Positions 8,797 through 17,139 of a stretch of 63,637 bases of DNA are shown one piece after another. Positions within the stretch are counted from its first letter, which is position 1. Every line of letters starts with the position of its first letter. The DNA comes from an uncultured Bacteroidales bacterium. Lineage in GTDB: Bacteria; Bacteroidota; Bacteroidia; Bacteroidales; Muribaculaceae. The translations under genes were made by a program, and so were the position numbers. The DNA lies in the NCBI GenBank assembly GCA_947173955.1, contig CAMWHE010000009.1:1-63637 (forward strand). Reading direction: 5' to 3'. Below the pieces are notes generated by a model. The model was given only the letters and a program-made list of their open reading frames with translations. It searched no databases and was not told the DNA's origin.

Positions 8797-10211
8797 AATT
8801 TTCCCTCGCTTTTAAGATAATTAATAATGGAATAAAGCATTCCATTAACGAATTGACCACTCCGGGGGGTACTGTAACTGTTGGCAATCTCAATATACTC
8901 GTTGAGTGTGACCGGGATAGGGATTGCCGGGAAATTGAGCAACTCCGAAATCGCCACCATCATTATCACGATATCCATAAAGGCAAGTCGGTCAGAATCC
9001 CATTGCTTAGCATCAATAAACCGATCTATATATGAGCGGTATGTCTCCCGATTAGATATTGTATCCGTGAATAGCAATGCTCCGAATTCCTCGTCATCAT
9101 GATCCTTAAACTTGGGAAGCAAGGAAAGCTCTCCGACTGATGAAGCGGCCTGACGGATTGTCTTGAGAGCAAATGTTCCCATTATTTCAAGGTCGTCATT
9201 CCAATATACGGATGAGCTTTCAAGCATTTCAGCAAGAGCATCTGAGGGCAAGATAACATTCTTCATAAGTTTGCGCCATAGCTCACAGTCGGCAGCCCGG
9301 TCGGTAGTGGGTGCTTCCATATACTGCTTATATGTATCCGATGCGATGACATCCTCAAGCATACGCTTGACATTGAAATAATCACTCTCGAGACTGACAG
9401 GATGTGACTTGAGATACTCCTCCATCTCCCTGCTATCCCTGACAAGCTGAACGAAACTATTATCAATAAAGCGTGTGTTGGGATTCAGGTCTTCGCTTGT
9501 AGGCATATACTTTGCCTTAGCCGCCTCGATCCGTTGTGCCTGTATCTTCGTGATTTCGACAGGAAGCAACAAAAGCAGATGATAAAGCTCATAAGCCTTG
9601 TCAAGAGATGTTTCAAGAGCCACCTTGGCATTAGCGACCGAAGTTCTGTTATCGTTGAACGCCTCTATTGTGGACTTTACCAACTCGATACCACTATTGA
9701 ATCCGCTGAGCGTAAATTCATCCGATTTGCGGCTCTGACTTACAAGCTTATCGTTCTTGGCTAATATAGTATCAATTATCACAGTCCAAAGATTGACTTC
9801 GGCCTCCAGGTCTTTTTTACGTTTTTTGCTGAAGTCCTTGTAGACAGTCGAGGCAATAATGTCCTGATAAACATCCTTAATCTGATCAGAGAAATCAATT
9901 AGTTGATCGCTATGCTTTACGATTGCATCTCTCAACTCGGCGTCCTGCGCAAGTGATTTAGCAAGAGTAGTCGCGAGTTTATCTGTTCTTTCCGAACTGA
10001 GCGTCTGACGCATAATGCCGGAGTCCCCTACTCTTTGGTAACCGGATAATTCCAAGATTAATTTCAGAACACTTAAATAAGTTTCGTAAGCGAATCGATT
10101 GTCCCGAGTGTCTTTTTCGAAAGGCTGAGCGATATGAAAATCATTGCGTGTCAACAAATAAGAGTACAGCAACTGTACTACTTTCATTCTTATCAAAATT
10201 CGATTGATCAT
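8784..10211 (-). CDS. nusB: NusB-family antitermination factor with an internal duplication
   Basis: 475 residues. The start (MINRILIRMKVVQLLYSYL) and the C-terminal NusB domain (ending SLNEY-type ALNEYIEIANSYSTPRSGQFVNG pattern, here TLNEYIEIANSYSTPRSG) identify it as the Bacteroidales NusB, which binds boxA RNA with NusE/S10. Bacteroides homologues have about 300 residues. The extra length lies at about 27-200 and resembles residues 204-355: AYETY (41) with AYELY (206), IASTVYKDF (119) with IASDTYKQY (289), LW (141) with LW (311), STIEAF (180) with KTIRQA (350), all about 165-170 residues apart. Confidence 0.88.
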   Translation of the reverse strand: MINRILIRMKVVQLLYSYLLTRNDFHIAQPFEKDTRDNRFAYETYLSVLKLILELSGYQRVGDSGIMRQTLSSERTDKLATTLAKSLAQDAELRDAIVKHSDQLIDFSDQIKDVYQDIIASTVYKDFSKKRKKDLEAEVNLWTVIIDTILAKNDKLVSQSRKSDEFTLSGFNSGIELVKSTIEAFNDNRTSVANAKVALETSLDKAYELYHLLLLLPVEITKIQAQRIEAAKAKYMPTSEDLNPNTRFIDNSFVQLVRDSREMEEYLKSHPVSLESDYFNVKRMLEDVIASDTYKQYMEAPTTDRAADCELWRKLMKNVILPSDALAEMLESSSVYWNDDLEIMGTFALKTIRQAASSVGELSLLPKFKDHDDEEFGALLFTDTISNRETYRSYIDRFIDAKQWDSDRLAFMDIVIMMVAISELLNFPAIPIPVTLNEYIEIANSYSTPRSGQFVNGMLYSIINYLKSEGKLLKD

Positions 10212-10233
10212 CTTTGGTCTCTTTAAGTGACTG

Positions 10234-10241
10234 CAAAATTA
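10234..10241 (-). promoter_or_regulatory. Candidate -7 box for nusB
   Basis: TAATTTTG on the minus strand, 23 bp upstream of the nusB ATG. No TTTG is found at the usual 19-21 bp spacing, so this is a single-box match. Confidence 0.35.
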
Positions 10242-10335
10242 CTAAATTGTCAGCAAATAACACATACTTTCCAGTCTAAAGGTGAATAATCCACATAAAA
10301 ATTCTCAGCCGGTATATGAAGGGGCTTATAGCAAA

Positions 10336-10366
10336 TAAAAAAGGCGAGTAGAATGATCTCTCGCCT
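10336..10366 (-). terminator. Rho-independent terminator after the small secreted protein gene
   Basis: AGGCGAG (10342-10348) pairs with CTCGCCT (10360-10366) and is followed on the minus strand by a run of Ts. It lies about 90 bp downstream of the stop at 10455 and ends the barrel-protein transcript. The rest of 10212-10454 holds a C8 tract near 10380 and no supported gene. Confidence 0.7.
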
Positions 10367-10454
10367 CGTACAACTACATCCCCCCCCGACCAAGCATTTT
10401 GAAAAAGAGTCTCGAGGATCGCTGCATCGCCCTGATTCCGCATGCGTTCATTTG

Positions 10455-10781
10455 TCATTGACACACCTTGAATGATGTCTTTTTGCCATTGATTTTCATC
10501 CTAACTTTCGGATTAGAAAACTTAGTAATATATGGGAATGTCAATCTTACTGTAACCATGCCATTATTTATCGAGACGCTGACTGAAGTTGCCTTATATT
10601 CCATTCCGGAACATACCGGGATAAGCCTCACATCCGATATCGAATACCTATCCCCGACTTTATCATCAGTAAAAATGATCGTTACCTTGTTGTCTGTGTT
10701 ATTGAAATTATGACACTGTGGTTTTGCATAAGCAGCTAAGCTCGCTATCGCAAATAATATTATCATTAAAATTTTTCTCAT
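10455..10781 (-). CDS. Small secreted protein of unknown function
   Basis: 108 residues from the ATG at 10781, which begins a clear signal peptide (MRKILMIILFAIASLAAYA). The frame extends to 10817 but that would overlap the preceding gene and bury the signal peptide. The mature part is about 90 residues with alternating polar and hydrophobic residues, probably an all-beta domain, and has three cysteines. No domain is recognised. It follows the outer-membrane barrel gene by 16 bp, so the two probably act in the envelope together. Confidence 0.7.
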   Translation of the reverse strand: MRKILMIILFAIASLAAYAKPQCHNFNNTDNKVTIIFTDDKVGDRYSISDVRLIPVCSGMEYKATSVSVSINNGMVTVRLTFPYITKFSNPKVRMKINGKKTSFKVCQ

Positions 10782-10797
10782 AACTTTGTTATTATTA

Positions 10798-13104
10798 TCA
10801 GAATCGATTAATTTCATTTGTACCGGCGCCCTGTCCTCTATATCGATCTCGACTCGAATTAAATGTATACTGAAGGGTCAGCATAAATGTACGGTTGTTT
10901 GTTGTCATCAATTTGGATACAGTAATATCCTTATTAATCATCTCTGTGTATCGGTTTCCTTTATTAAATATATCAGTCACTTCTACCGTAACGCCCAATT
11001 TATTTCCGAAAAATGCCTTATAAAGTTTGGCATTAAGATATGACGACGATTTTACAAAGGAGTTTTTATCATTACCGGCACTCATCCATTGCATATCAAC
11101 ATTCATCCATACGTCACCCGGGAGATGTATAGCGTTATGAAATTGTATGAGACCTATAGGATTATCAAGCTTCCTACGGCCATCTGATGTATCAATCGTA
11201 AGCCACTGTTTCAGGATGCCGACATTCACCCTCGGCTGCCAGATTCCGATTTGAAACTGGCCTCCAATAAAGGCCTGCAAATTATGGATTTCAGGGAAAT
11301 TATCCAATGTCAGGAGCTTTATCACACCATCCTCACCATATGGACACGTAGTGTTCATAATAGGATCCTTTTTGTAGGTATAAGATAGCTGTCCGAAGAA
11401 ATGTCGCCATGCGCCCATCAATTCCAATGAGTGAATCTTTTCGGATTTAAGATAAGGATTGCCGCTCTCAAGCGTAAGACGGTTAATGTAGCCTATCGTA
11501 CCGTCAAGTTCAGAATATCCGGGGCGTTGCGTCTTATGAGCATAATTGAATGCAAGCTGAACGTTACCGATCATCGTGGAAACAGATAGAGATGGGAACA
11601 GATTATTATAGACTCGGCTCTGATCATCATCCCTCTGTCCATTTTCAAAATAACTGAATCGCACACATTCATATCTCAATCCAACACTCGCATTGAAGTT
11701 GCCGAACGACTGAGCTATATCAATAAATCCGGCCATATTATTTTCATCTACACGTGTATCCGCATTTCCTACGATAGCTGCATCTGTAGTATAATCCGAT
11801 GTAACCCGTGAAGATATAAACTCTTCGCCAACTTCTATCGAGCCTTTCCATAAAGGATAACTGAGTGCTAATTTCTCTGCAAACATCCTGCCTCTATTAT
11901 GACCGATGGAGCTGATTACCGAATTTTCATTAAATTCGCTGGTCTCTTCTCCCCATACCGAACGTGTAACCTTACGCCAGAGGTAATCAATATTAAAATC
12001 TATATTTAATCCTGCTATATTACCGCCGTAATAAACATTGGCATAGTGTTTGGGAAGCGTGTTCGATCTTGCATCCTGATTAAGATTGAGATTGTCAAGT
12101 AACACTCCGTCAGACCTGATTGATGTGACTTGCGTGGACACCTCTTTCCACTTGATGAGTCCGTTAGAATAAGAAGCTCCGACAGAGTGCCTGTCACTGA
12201 TCAAGTAAGAGATTCCGGCTTTTCCGAAAAATTCATTTGAATGCATTATGTTTGCGCCCGAGAGATTCTCTTCTAATACTGAGGTCGACCGGGTTACCAT
12301 ATCAGAAATGCCTGTGCTGTAAAACTTTCCTTTTATCAGCCCAAGGTTGGCGAACATCTCCAATCCTCCGTTTCTGAATTTAAGATTTGCCCAGTCAACA
12401 TTCCTGAAATATTTCTGCCATGCGCCCTGAGCACGTATGTTCCCGCTGAACCCTTCGCCTTGCGGCCTTTTTGTTCGAATACATATGACGGATTTTACAG
12501 ACGCATCATATTTAGCGCCGGGATTAGTTATAACCTCGATATTCCTGATATCGGCGGAATTGATTTGTGAAAGCTCGCTCAAATCTCTTAATTCACGCCC
12601 ATTGACATATATGGCCGGAGCCCCCTTGCCAAAGACTTCGAAATTACCGTCACGTCCCAATACCATAGGCACCTGAGTAAGGACATCGTTGGCGGTTCCT
12701 GCATGTTCAAGATGCGAACCTGCTACATTGGTAACAAGCGCATCTCCCTTTATGGCTGTTGCCGGACGGTTGGATTTTACAACGACCTCACCGAGCATTA
12801 TTGTTGTCGGTTCTAATGTTATGACTCCTAAGTTCCCGGATGCCGGCAAATCAAGTGTTTTTGCGACATAACCTATAGAGGAAATTCTGATATATTTGGA
12901 ACTGTCTTCTTCATTTTCAAACAAAAACATACCGTTTTCATCAGTTATAGTTCCAGACACATAGGTTGAATCAGCCTTTAACAGCACTACATTTACATAA
13001 TCAAGAGGTAAAGCCTCCTCTCCAACCACTTTACCGGTTATATTCCTGCAAAAGCCGGGGAAGGCTACGATAAGGATAATCAGAATTAAAATAATCTTTT
13101 TCAT
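10798..13104 (-). CDS. TonB-dependent-receptor-like outer membrane beta-barrel protein
   Basis: 768 residues. A signal peptide (1-19) precedes a carboxypeptidase-regulatory-like beta sandwich (about 20-100: ITGKVVGEEALPLDYVNVVLL, GTITDENGMFLFE). A plug-like region follows (about 110-210: VLTQVPMVLGRDGNFEVFGKG, IYVNGREL, IEVITNPGAKYDA). The remainder is a C-terminal barrel ending in TLQYTFNSSRDRY. It fits the outer-membrane beta-barrel family (OMP_b-brl type) of Bacteroidota, energised by TonB or related to such receptors. No SusD partner is next to it and the ligand is unknown. Confidence 0.85.
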   Translation of the reverse strand: MKKIILILIILIVAFPGFCRNITGKVVGEEALPLDYVNVVLLKADSTYVSGTITDENGMFLFENEEDSSKYIRISSIGYVAKTLDLPASGNLGVITLEPTTIMLGEVVVKSNRPATAIKGDALVTNVAGSHLEHAGTANDVLTQVPMVLGRDGNFEVFGKGAPAIYVNGRELRDLSELSQINSADIRNIEVITNPGAKYDASVKSVICIRTKRPQGEGFSGNIRAQGAWQKYFRNVDWANLKFRNGGLEMFANLGLIKGKFYSTGISDMVTRSTSVLEENLSGANIMHSNEFFGKAGISYLISDRHSVGASYSNGLIKWKEVSTQVTSIRSDGVLLDNLNLNQDARSNTLPKHYANVYYGGNIAGLNIDFNIDYLWRKVTRSVWGEETSEFNENSVISSIGHNRGRMFAEKLALSYPLWKGSIEVGEEFISSRVTSDYTTDAAIVGNADTRVDENNMAGFIDIAQSFGNFNASVGLRYECVRFSYFENGQRDDDQSRVYNNLFPSLSVSTMIGNVQLAFNYAHKTQRPGYSELDGTIGYINRLTLESGNPYLKSEKIHSLELMGAWRHFFGQLSYTYKKDPIMNTTCPYGEDGVIKLLTLDNFPEIHNLQAFIGGQFQIGIWQPRVNVGILKQWLTIDTSDGRRKLDNPIGLIQFHNAIHLPGDVWMNVDMQWMSAGNDKNSFVKSSSYLNAKLYKAFFGNKLGVTVEVTDIFNKGNRYTEMINKDITVSKLMTTNNRTFMLTLQYTFNSSRDRYRGQGAGTNEINRF

Positions 13105-13133
13105 TTTGCATCAGTTTTATGGTTTCGCTGACG

Positions 13134-13166
13134 CAAAATTATGTCCAAACGGATTTTAACTCCAAA
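13134..13166 (-). promoter_or_regulatory. Predicted promoter of the outer-membrane barrel gene
   Basis: On the minus strand, TTTG (13163-13166) is 21 bp upstream of TAATTTTG (13134-13141), a full match to the Bacteroidota promoter. The start codon is 30 bp downstream of the -7 box. Confidence 0.7.
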
Positions 13167-13184
13167 TATAAAAGTCTTAATAGC

Positions 13185-13222
13185 AGCAATGCAACTCACT
13201 GATTGTCAAGAGCTGCATTGCT
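13185..13222 (-). terminator. Probable terminator after the TPR/LuxR regulator
   Basis: A 13-bp stem with one G-T pair (arms beginning AGCAATGCA at 13185 and TGCATTGCT ending 13222) lies 40 bp after the regulator stop. The following minus-strand sequence is only weakly T-rich, so termination is plausible but not certain. Confidence 0.45.
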
Positions 13223-13262
13223 TAAAAATCTTTATATCGCAATAATTGGACTTAACTGCCCC

Positions 13263-14930
13263 TTAATCGACACTGCGACTTAACAGAAATCCGACAATAT
13301 CCTCCTTTTCCGGTACACCAAGTTTCTTTCTTATTGATGATTTTCGGACATAGATTGTAGAAGTAGTATGTCCGCTGATCACGCTGATTTCCTTTGTAGA
13401 AAATCCGGCTACCATTAGTACTATTATCTGCTCCTCTTTAGGACTGAGGACACCGCCAAAATGACGGTGAAGTCCACTGTAAAAGCCTGTATAAAGATTA
13501 TCGATTATCCTGTAGACATTCTCCCAGTCAACAAGTTCGCCGTTGGTCTCACCATCAATGGATGAGATTTTACGAAGCATTTCACGATTTTGCTCGGTAG
13601 GAGTCTCCGCTACCATCTTAATTATTCCCAGTTGTTTGAGCATAGCACCACGCAAAGCCGATGTATATGTATTATCAGATCCCTGAGATTCAGGAGCAGA
13701 CTTATATTCGTCCACCATTTTCTGTAAAGCCTCTATGCGCTCCTCGTTTTCACGCTCTCGATGACGACGGACAATAATTATCCATAATGAACAACCCAGG
13801 AAGATCAATGCCAATAATATTGTAATCAGCATAATCACAGTCTTTCGCTGACTTTCGGCTTTTAATTCCAAAGCGCGGTTCTGCTGATGCAAAGCTCCAC
13901 GTTCTGCTTCCGATTGCGAAGCTTTAGTTCGGTTAAAGCGTTCACGCAGACGGTTGTTGAGGCCATTGACATGACCGAACTTCATCATACCTGTCTGTTT
14001 GAAATCAATTATCATATGAATCAGATTGCTGTAGCTCTGATAATATGTCTCATCCTCCGGCCTTATCTGCATAACCAGACTGTCAGCAATGGCAATCTCC
14101 CTTGAAGCCAGCTCAATGTTGCCCGTATTTATTGCGTTCAAGGCATTAATCATGTGAAGATAGTCAGCAGCTCCGTTCTCAGCACCGGCATGTCCGAATA
14201 TATAGTTAATATCATCTCTACTTTCGGTATACCGACCCAATTCAGTCAGAATCTGAGCGCGTTCGAGCATCATCTGAAAATGCAATTCGCCCAATTTATT
14301 CTTGCGGGCATAATCTATAATTTCATTCGCCAGTATTAGTGCAGAATCCATATTCTCTGAAAACTCAAAAGAGCTTACCAAGAGATATTTCGCTTCGATC
14401 TTTCTCATTGAATCCGTCTCGAGGTCATGAAGTCTTCTGGCTAATGGAATAATCTCATTGCCTTGATACTCCGCGACTCCAATCAATACGCGGACTTTCA
14501 AAGCCTGTGTCATTATCGAATCAGGCACATCAGGCAATTCTACAATGGAGTCAAGCAAAACCATTGCGCCCGGAATATCACCGACCCATAACCTATACCA
14601 GGCGAGGGCTATTCCGCTTCTAATATCATTAACTATATCCTTTCCTCTATAATAGTCATGAGCGTATGAAATGAGAGAGTCGCCGACCATCGAGCGATTC
14701 TGAATCATATGACCATAGGCGTTAAGAAATATATATTTAGCTCGCAAAGAGTCGACTTTAAGGTCTGATATCTCAATAGTCTCCAATATTGACATTGCAC
14801 TGTCAGCATCAGCCAACATAACTTTATCAGCTCTATCAAGTTCAACAGCATATTTAGACGCTGACTTTGAACACGAGACAATGATTAATGCTATAAATGC
14901 AGTTATAATTATATGTATAGTCTTCTTCAT
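13263..14930 (-). CDS. Membrane-spanning TPR protein with C-terminal LuxR-type DNA-binding domain
   Basis: 555 residues. The N-terminus looks like a lipoprotein or signal anchor (IALIIVSC near residue 20). TPR-like helical repeats fill about 25-340. A transmembrane helix lies near 365-388 (VIMLITILLALIFLGCSLWIIIV) and is followed by a basic stretch and coiled coil. The last 65 residues are a LuxR/GerE helix-turn-helix (LSPKEEQIIVLMVAGFSTKEI, SGHTTSTIYVRKSSIRKKLG). The layout suggests a periplasmic sensor joined to a cytoplasmic transcription factor. Its start overlaps the stop of the nucleotidyltransferase gene by one base. Confidence 0.85.
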   Translation of the reverse strand: MKKTIHIIITAFIALIIVSCSKSASKYAVELDRADKVMLADADSAMSILETIEISDLKVDSLRAKYIFLNAYGHMIQNRSMVGDSLISYAHDYYRGKDIVNDIRSGIALAWYRLWVGDIPGAMVLLDSIVELPDVPDSIMTQALKVRVLIGVAEYQGNEIIPLARRLHDLETDSMRKIEAKYLLVSSFEFSENMDSALILANEIIDYARKNKLGELHFQMMLERAQILTELGRYTESRDDINYIFGHAGAENGAADYLHMINALNAINTGNIELASREIAIADSLVMQIRPEDETYYQSYSNLIHMIIDFKQTGMMKFGHVNGLNNRLRERFNRTKASQSEAERGALHQQNRALELKAESQRKTVIMLITILLALIFLGCSLWIIIVRRHRERENEERIEALQKMVDEYKSAPESQGSDNTYTSALRGAMLKQLGIIKMVAETPTEQNREMLRKISSIDGETNGELVDWENVYRIIDNLYTGFYSGLHRHFGGVLSPKEEQIIVLMVAGFSTKEISVISGHTTSTIYVRKSSIRKKLGVPEKEDIVGFLLSRSVD

Positions 14931-15700
14931 TATTTATGGATATCAGTTAGCTTCAACTCAGTGTCAGAGACTAAGAATTCTTGGCGAGCCGCAGAAAGTG
15001 TTTCGGGTTTCCCTACGTCGTACCAAAAATACTGTTTCGGAGAAACATATCCCCTGAGATCCAAGTTCTCGCAATTGTCAGCGTAAAAAGGAATTATAGA
15101 AAAGGGTTCAAGCTGTCTCTTCACAGAAAGAGCGTCTAAAATGCATGGCGATATGACTTGGATTCCAGCGAAAGCCAAAGGCTTCAACGCCTCTATGTCA
15201 ACAATGTGCTCCGGTCGTGTCTCTCCCGTAGCATGATTCATCCATCCTCGCATCCGCATCTTACCATCAAACAATAATCCGCGCGAAGACTGGCGGTAAG
15301 ACACCAATAATGTGGCATCTGCACCGGAATTACAATGTGTCTCAATTAATCCGGCCAAATCTACATCGGAGAAAATATCTGCATTATGCACAATAACAGG
15401 ATCATCACCACTAAGGAATTCAGCTGCTTTTAACAGTCCGCCACCTGTATCCAGCAATTGCTCCCGCTCGTCACTGACATATATATTCAGGCCAAAATTA
15501 TTATTAATAAGATACTGCTCTATCTGATCCGCAAAATGGTGTACGTTGATGGCTATATCAGTCACACCCACAGCTTTCATACGATTGATAACATGAGCAA
15601 GCATCGGCACGCCCCCTACCTCCACCAACGCTTTGGGATGCCTGTCGGTCCACGGCTTCAAGCGGCTCCCTATCCCGGCCGCAAAGATCATTGCCTTCAT
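14930..15700 (-). CDS. Nucleotidyltransferase, MurU-like (N-acetylmuramate-1-phosphate uridylyltransferase)
   Basis: 256 residues with the sugar-nucleotidyltransferase signature AAGIGSRLKPWTDRHPKALV at residues 7-26, then LLDTGGGLLKA and VHNADIFSDVD (metal and sugar binding). These segments follow Pseudomonas MurU closely, which turns MurNAc-1-phosphate and UTP into UDP-MurNAc in peptidoglycan recycling. The preceding gene encodes an AmgK-like kinase domain, the partner enzyme, and overlaps by four bases. Substrate is inferred from this pairing; a glucose-1-phosphate or other sugar-phosphate enzyme is possible. Confidence 0.8.
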   Translation of the reverse strand: MKAMIFAAGIGSRLKPWTDRHPKALVEVGGVPMLAHVINRMKAVGVTDIAINVHHFADQIEQYLINNNFGLNIYVSDEREQLLDTGGGLLKAAEFLSGDDPVIVHNADIFSDVDLAGLIETHCNSGADATLLVSYRQSSRGLLFDGKMRMRGWMNHATGETRPEHIVDIEALKPLAFAGIQVISPCILDALSVKRQLEPFSIIPFYADNCENLDLRGYVSPKQYFWYDVGKPETLSAARQEFLVSDTELKLTDIHK

Positions 15701-17085
15701 ACTTTCGCCGGATAAATCATTTGTTTGTTCTGTTCACGATGAGTCAACACGACTCTTACACCATACTTTTCTGCAATATGCCGTGCCATATGAGTGGCCG
15801 AATAGACTGAGCGATGCTGTCCTCCGGTACATCCGAAATTTACTTGCAGAGAAGTAAATCCACGACGCAAATACACCTCAACCGAGGCATCAACCAATGC
15901 ATAGCAATGATTCAGGAATTCCTCGATATCGCTTTCCCTCTCTAAAAATTCGATTACGGAGGGTTCGTCTCCTGTCAATTTTTTATAAGGCTGGTATCGC
16001 CCCGGATTATGGATTGCGCGACAGTCGAATACGAATCCGCCGCCATTACCGCTGTGGTCCTCGGGTATTCCCCGCTTATATGAAAAGCTTGTCACATAGA
16101 CTGTCAGCTCTTTTGCAGGCTCTTTTGCCACAAACTCATCATTAGCCCTGTTCAAGCAGGTAGCCAAATGAGGGTATTGCCCACGATCGAGATATCTTAT
16201 GCATGATGCGAGTGCGCCCGGTATGGAATCTATAAACATCTGTTTCTTCTCGATTAACCCGCGGAATCCATAAGCACCAAGCACCTGCAACATCCTAAAG
16301 ACAATAATTTCTTTTTTACATGGATAATCTACCGGTGCTTTCTCAGATAACTGATCTATATAGGAATCAAACAGTTCGTTCTTCAGGTCTTCCGAAAAAC
16401 CGGCTCTGGCTTGCCAGATAAAAGAGACCGCATCATATATCAGTGGCCCTTTGCGTCCGCCCTGAAAGTCAATAAACCACGGCTTATTGTCCTTTATCAT
16501 GATGTTGCGGGACTGGAAATCCCGGAACATAAATCCTCTCGGGGACGCATTCTCCAAGCATGACGCCAGATGCACAAATTCATCTTCAAGTCGCGGTTCA
16601 TCAAAATCAATACCGACAGGCTTAAGGAAACAATATTTGAAATAGTTGAGGTCCCACATGATCGACCGCCTATCAAGCGAAACAACAGGAAAACATTTAT
16701 TCCAATCAAATCCGTCTGTAGACGATTGCATCTTGACAAGCTCAGTCAAGGCCTCTTTACAAAGGTATTTTACTCTTTCAGACTCTCCTTCTTCCCTTAT
16801 GACATCCAGAAGAGTCTTATCTCCCAGATCCTCCTGTAAATAGGCCATCCCGTCGCTACTCACAGCTAAGACTGACGGCACATTTATGCCGCGCTTCGAA
16901 AAGAAATCAGACTCATATATAAACGCATCATTCTCCATCCTATTTGTCCCGATGACACCAATAAGACTGACAGAACCACGCATTCTTACGTATTTACGAT
17001 GGCTTCCGGAACCGGCAACCGGAGTTATCTCACATGGCGGATAGCCTGTGAGTGTCGTGTATAAGTTAATTAGCTGACTGTACAT
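15697..17085 (-). CDS. AmgK-like anomeric sugar kinase fused to a RapZ C-terminal domain
   Basis: 462 residues in two parts. Residues 1-330 are an aminoglycoside-phosphotransferase fold: a catalytic loop FRDFQSRNIM in place of the usual HxDxxxxN, and FIDFQGGRKGPLIYDAVSF, nearly the AmgK pattern. Residues 335-462 match the C-terminal domain of RapZ: VTSFSYKRGIPED, FVFDCRAIHNPG and GCTGGQHRSVY. In E. coli that domain binds glucosamine-6-phosphate and controls GlmS. The RapZ P-loop half is missing and replaced by the kinase. Probable role: phosphorylation of MurNAc at C1, feeding the MurU-like enzyme. Confidence 0.82.
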   Translation of the reverse strand: MYSQLINLYTTLTGYPPCEITPVAGSGSHRKYVRMRGSVSLIGVIGTNRMENDAFIYESDFFSKRGINVPSVLAVSSDGMAYLQEDLGDKTLLDVIREEGESERVKYLCKEALTELVKMQSSTDGFDWNKCFPVVSLDRRSIMWDLNYFKYCFLKPVGIDFDEPRLEDEFVHLASCLENASPRGFMFRDFQSRNIMIKDNKPWFIDFQGGRKGPLIYDAVSFIWQARAGFSEDLKNELFDSYIDQLSEKAPVDYPCKKEIIVFRMLQVLGAYGFRGLIEKKQMFIDSIPGALASCIRYLDRGQYPHLATCLNRANDEFVAKEPAKELTVYVTSFSYKRGIPEDHSGNGGGFVFDCRAIHNPGRYQPYKKLTGDEPSVIEFLERESDIEEFLNHCYALVDASVEVYLRRGFTSLQVNFGCTGGQHRSVYSATHMARHIAEKYGVRVVLTHREQNKQMIYPAKV

Positions 17086-17090
17086 ACCTG

Positions 17091-17098
17091 CAAATATA
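17091..17098 (-). promoter_or_regulatory. Candidate -7 box for the kinase-RapZ operon
   Basis: TATATTTG on the minus strand, six bases before the ATG at 17085. If used, transcription would begin at or next to the start codon, giving a leaderless mRNA. No TTTG is found at the expected upstream distance. Confidence 0.35.
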
Positions 17099-17139
17099 TG
17101 AAAATTTCGTAACTTCGCGCAATAGAAAACGAAACTGCT

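Noticed and set aside
10379-10389. C8 homopolymer as a phase-variation tract
   Set aside because: It lies downstream of a gene end and next to a terminator, not in a coding start or promoter.
10276-10464. 62-codon open frame on the minus strand after the small secreted protein gene
   Set aside because: It contains the Rho-independent terminator and a C8/G8 tract, has no recognisable features, and overlaps the previous gene only by chance.
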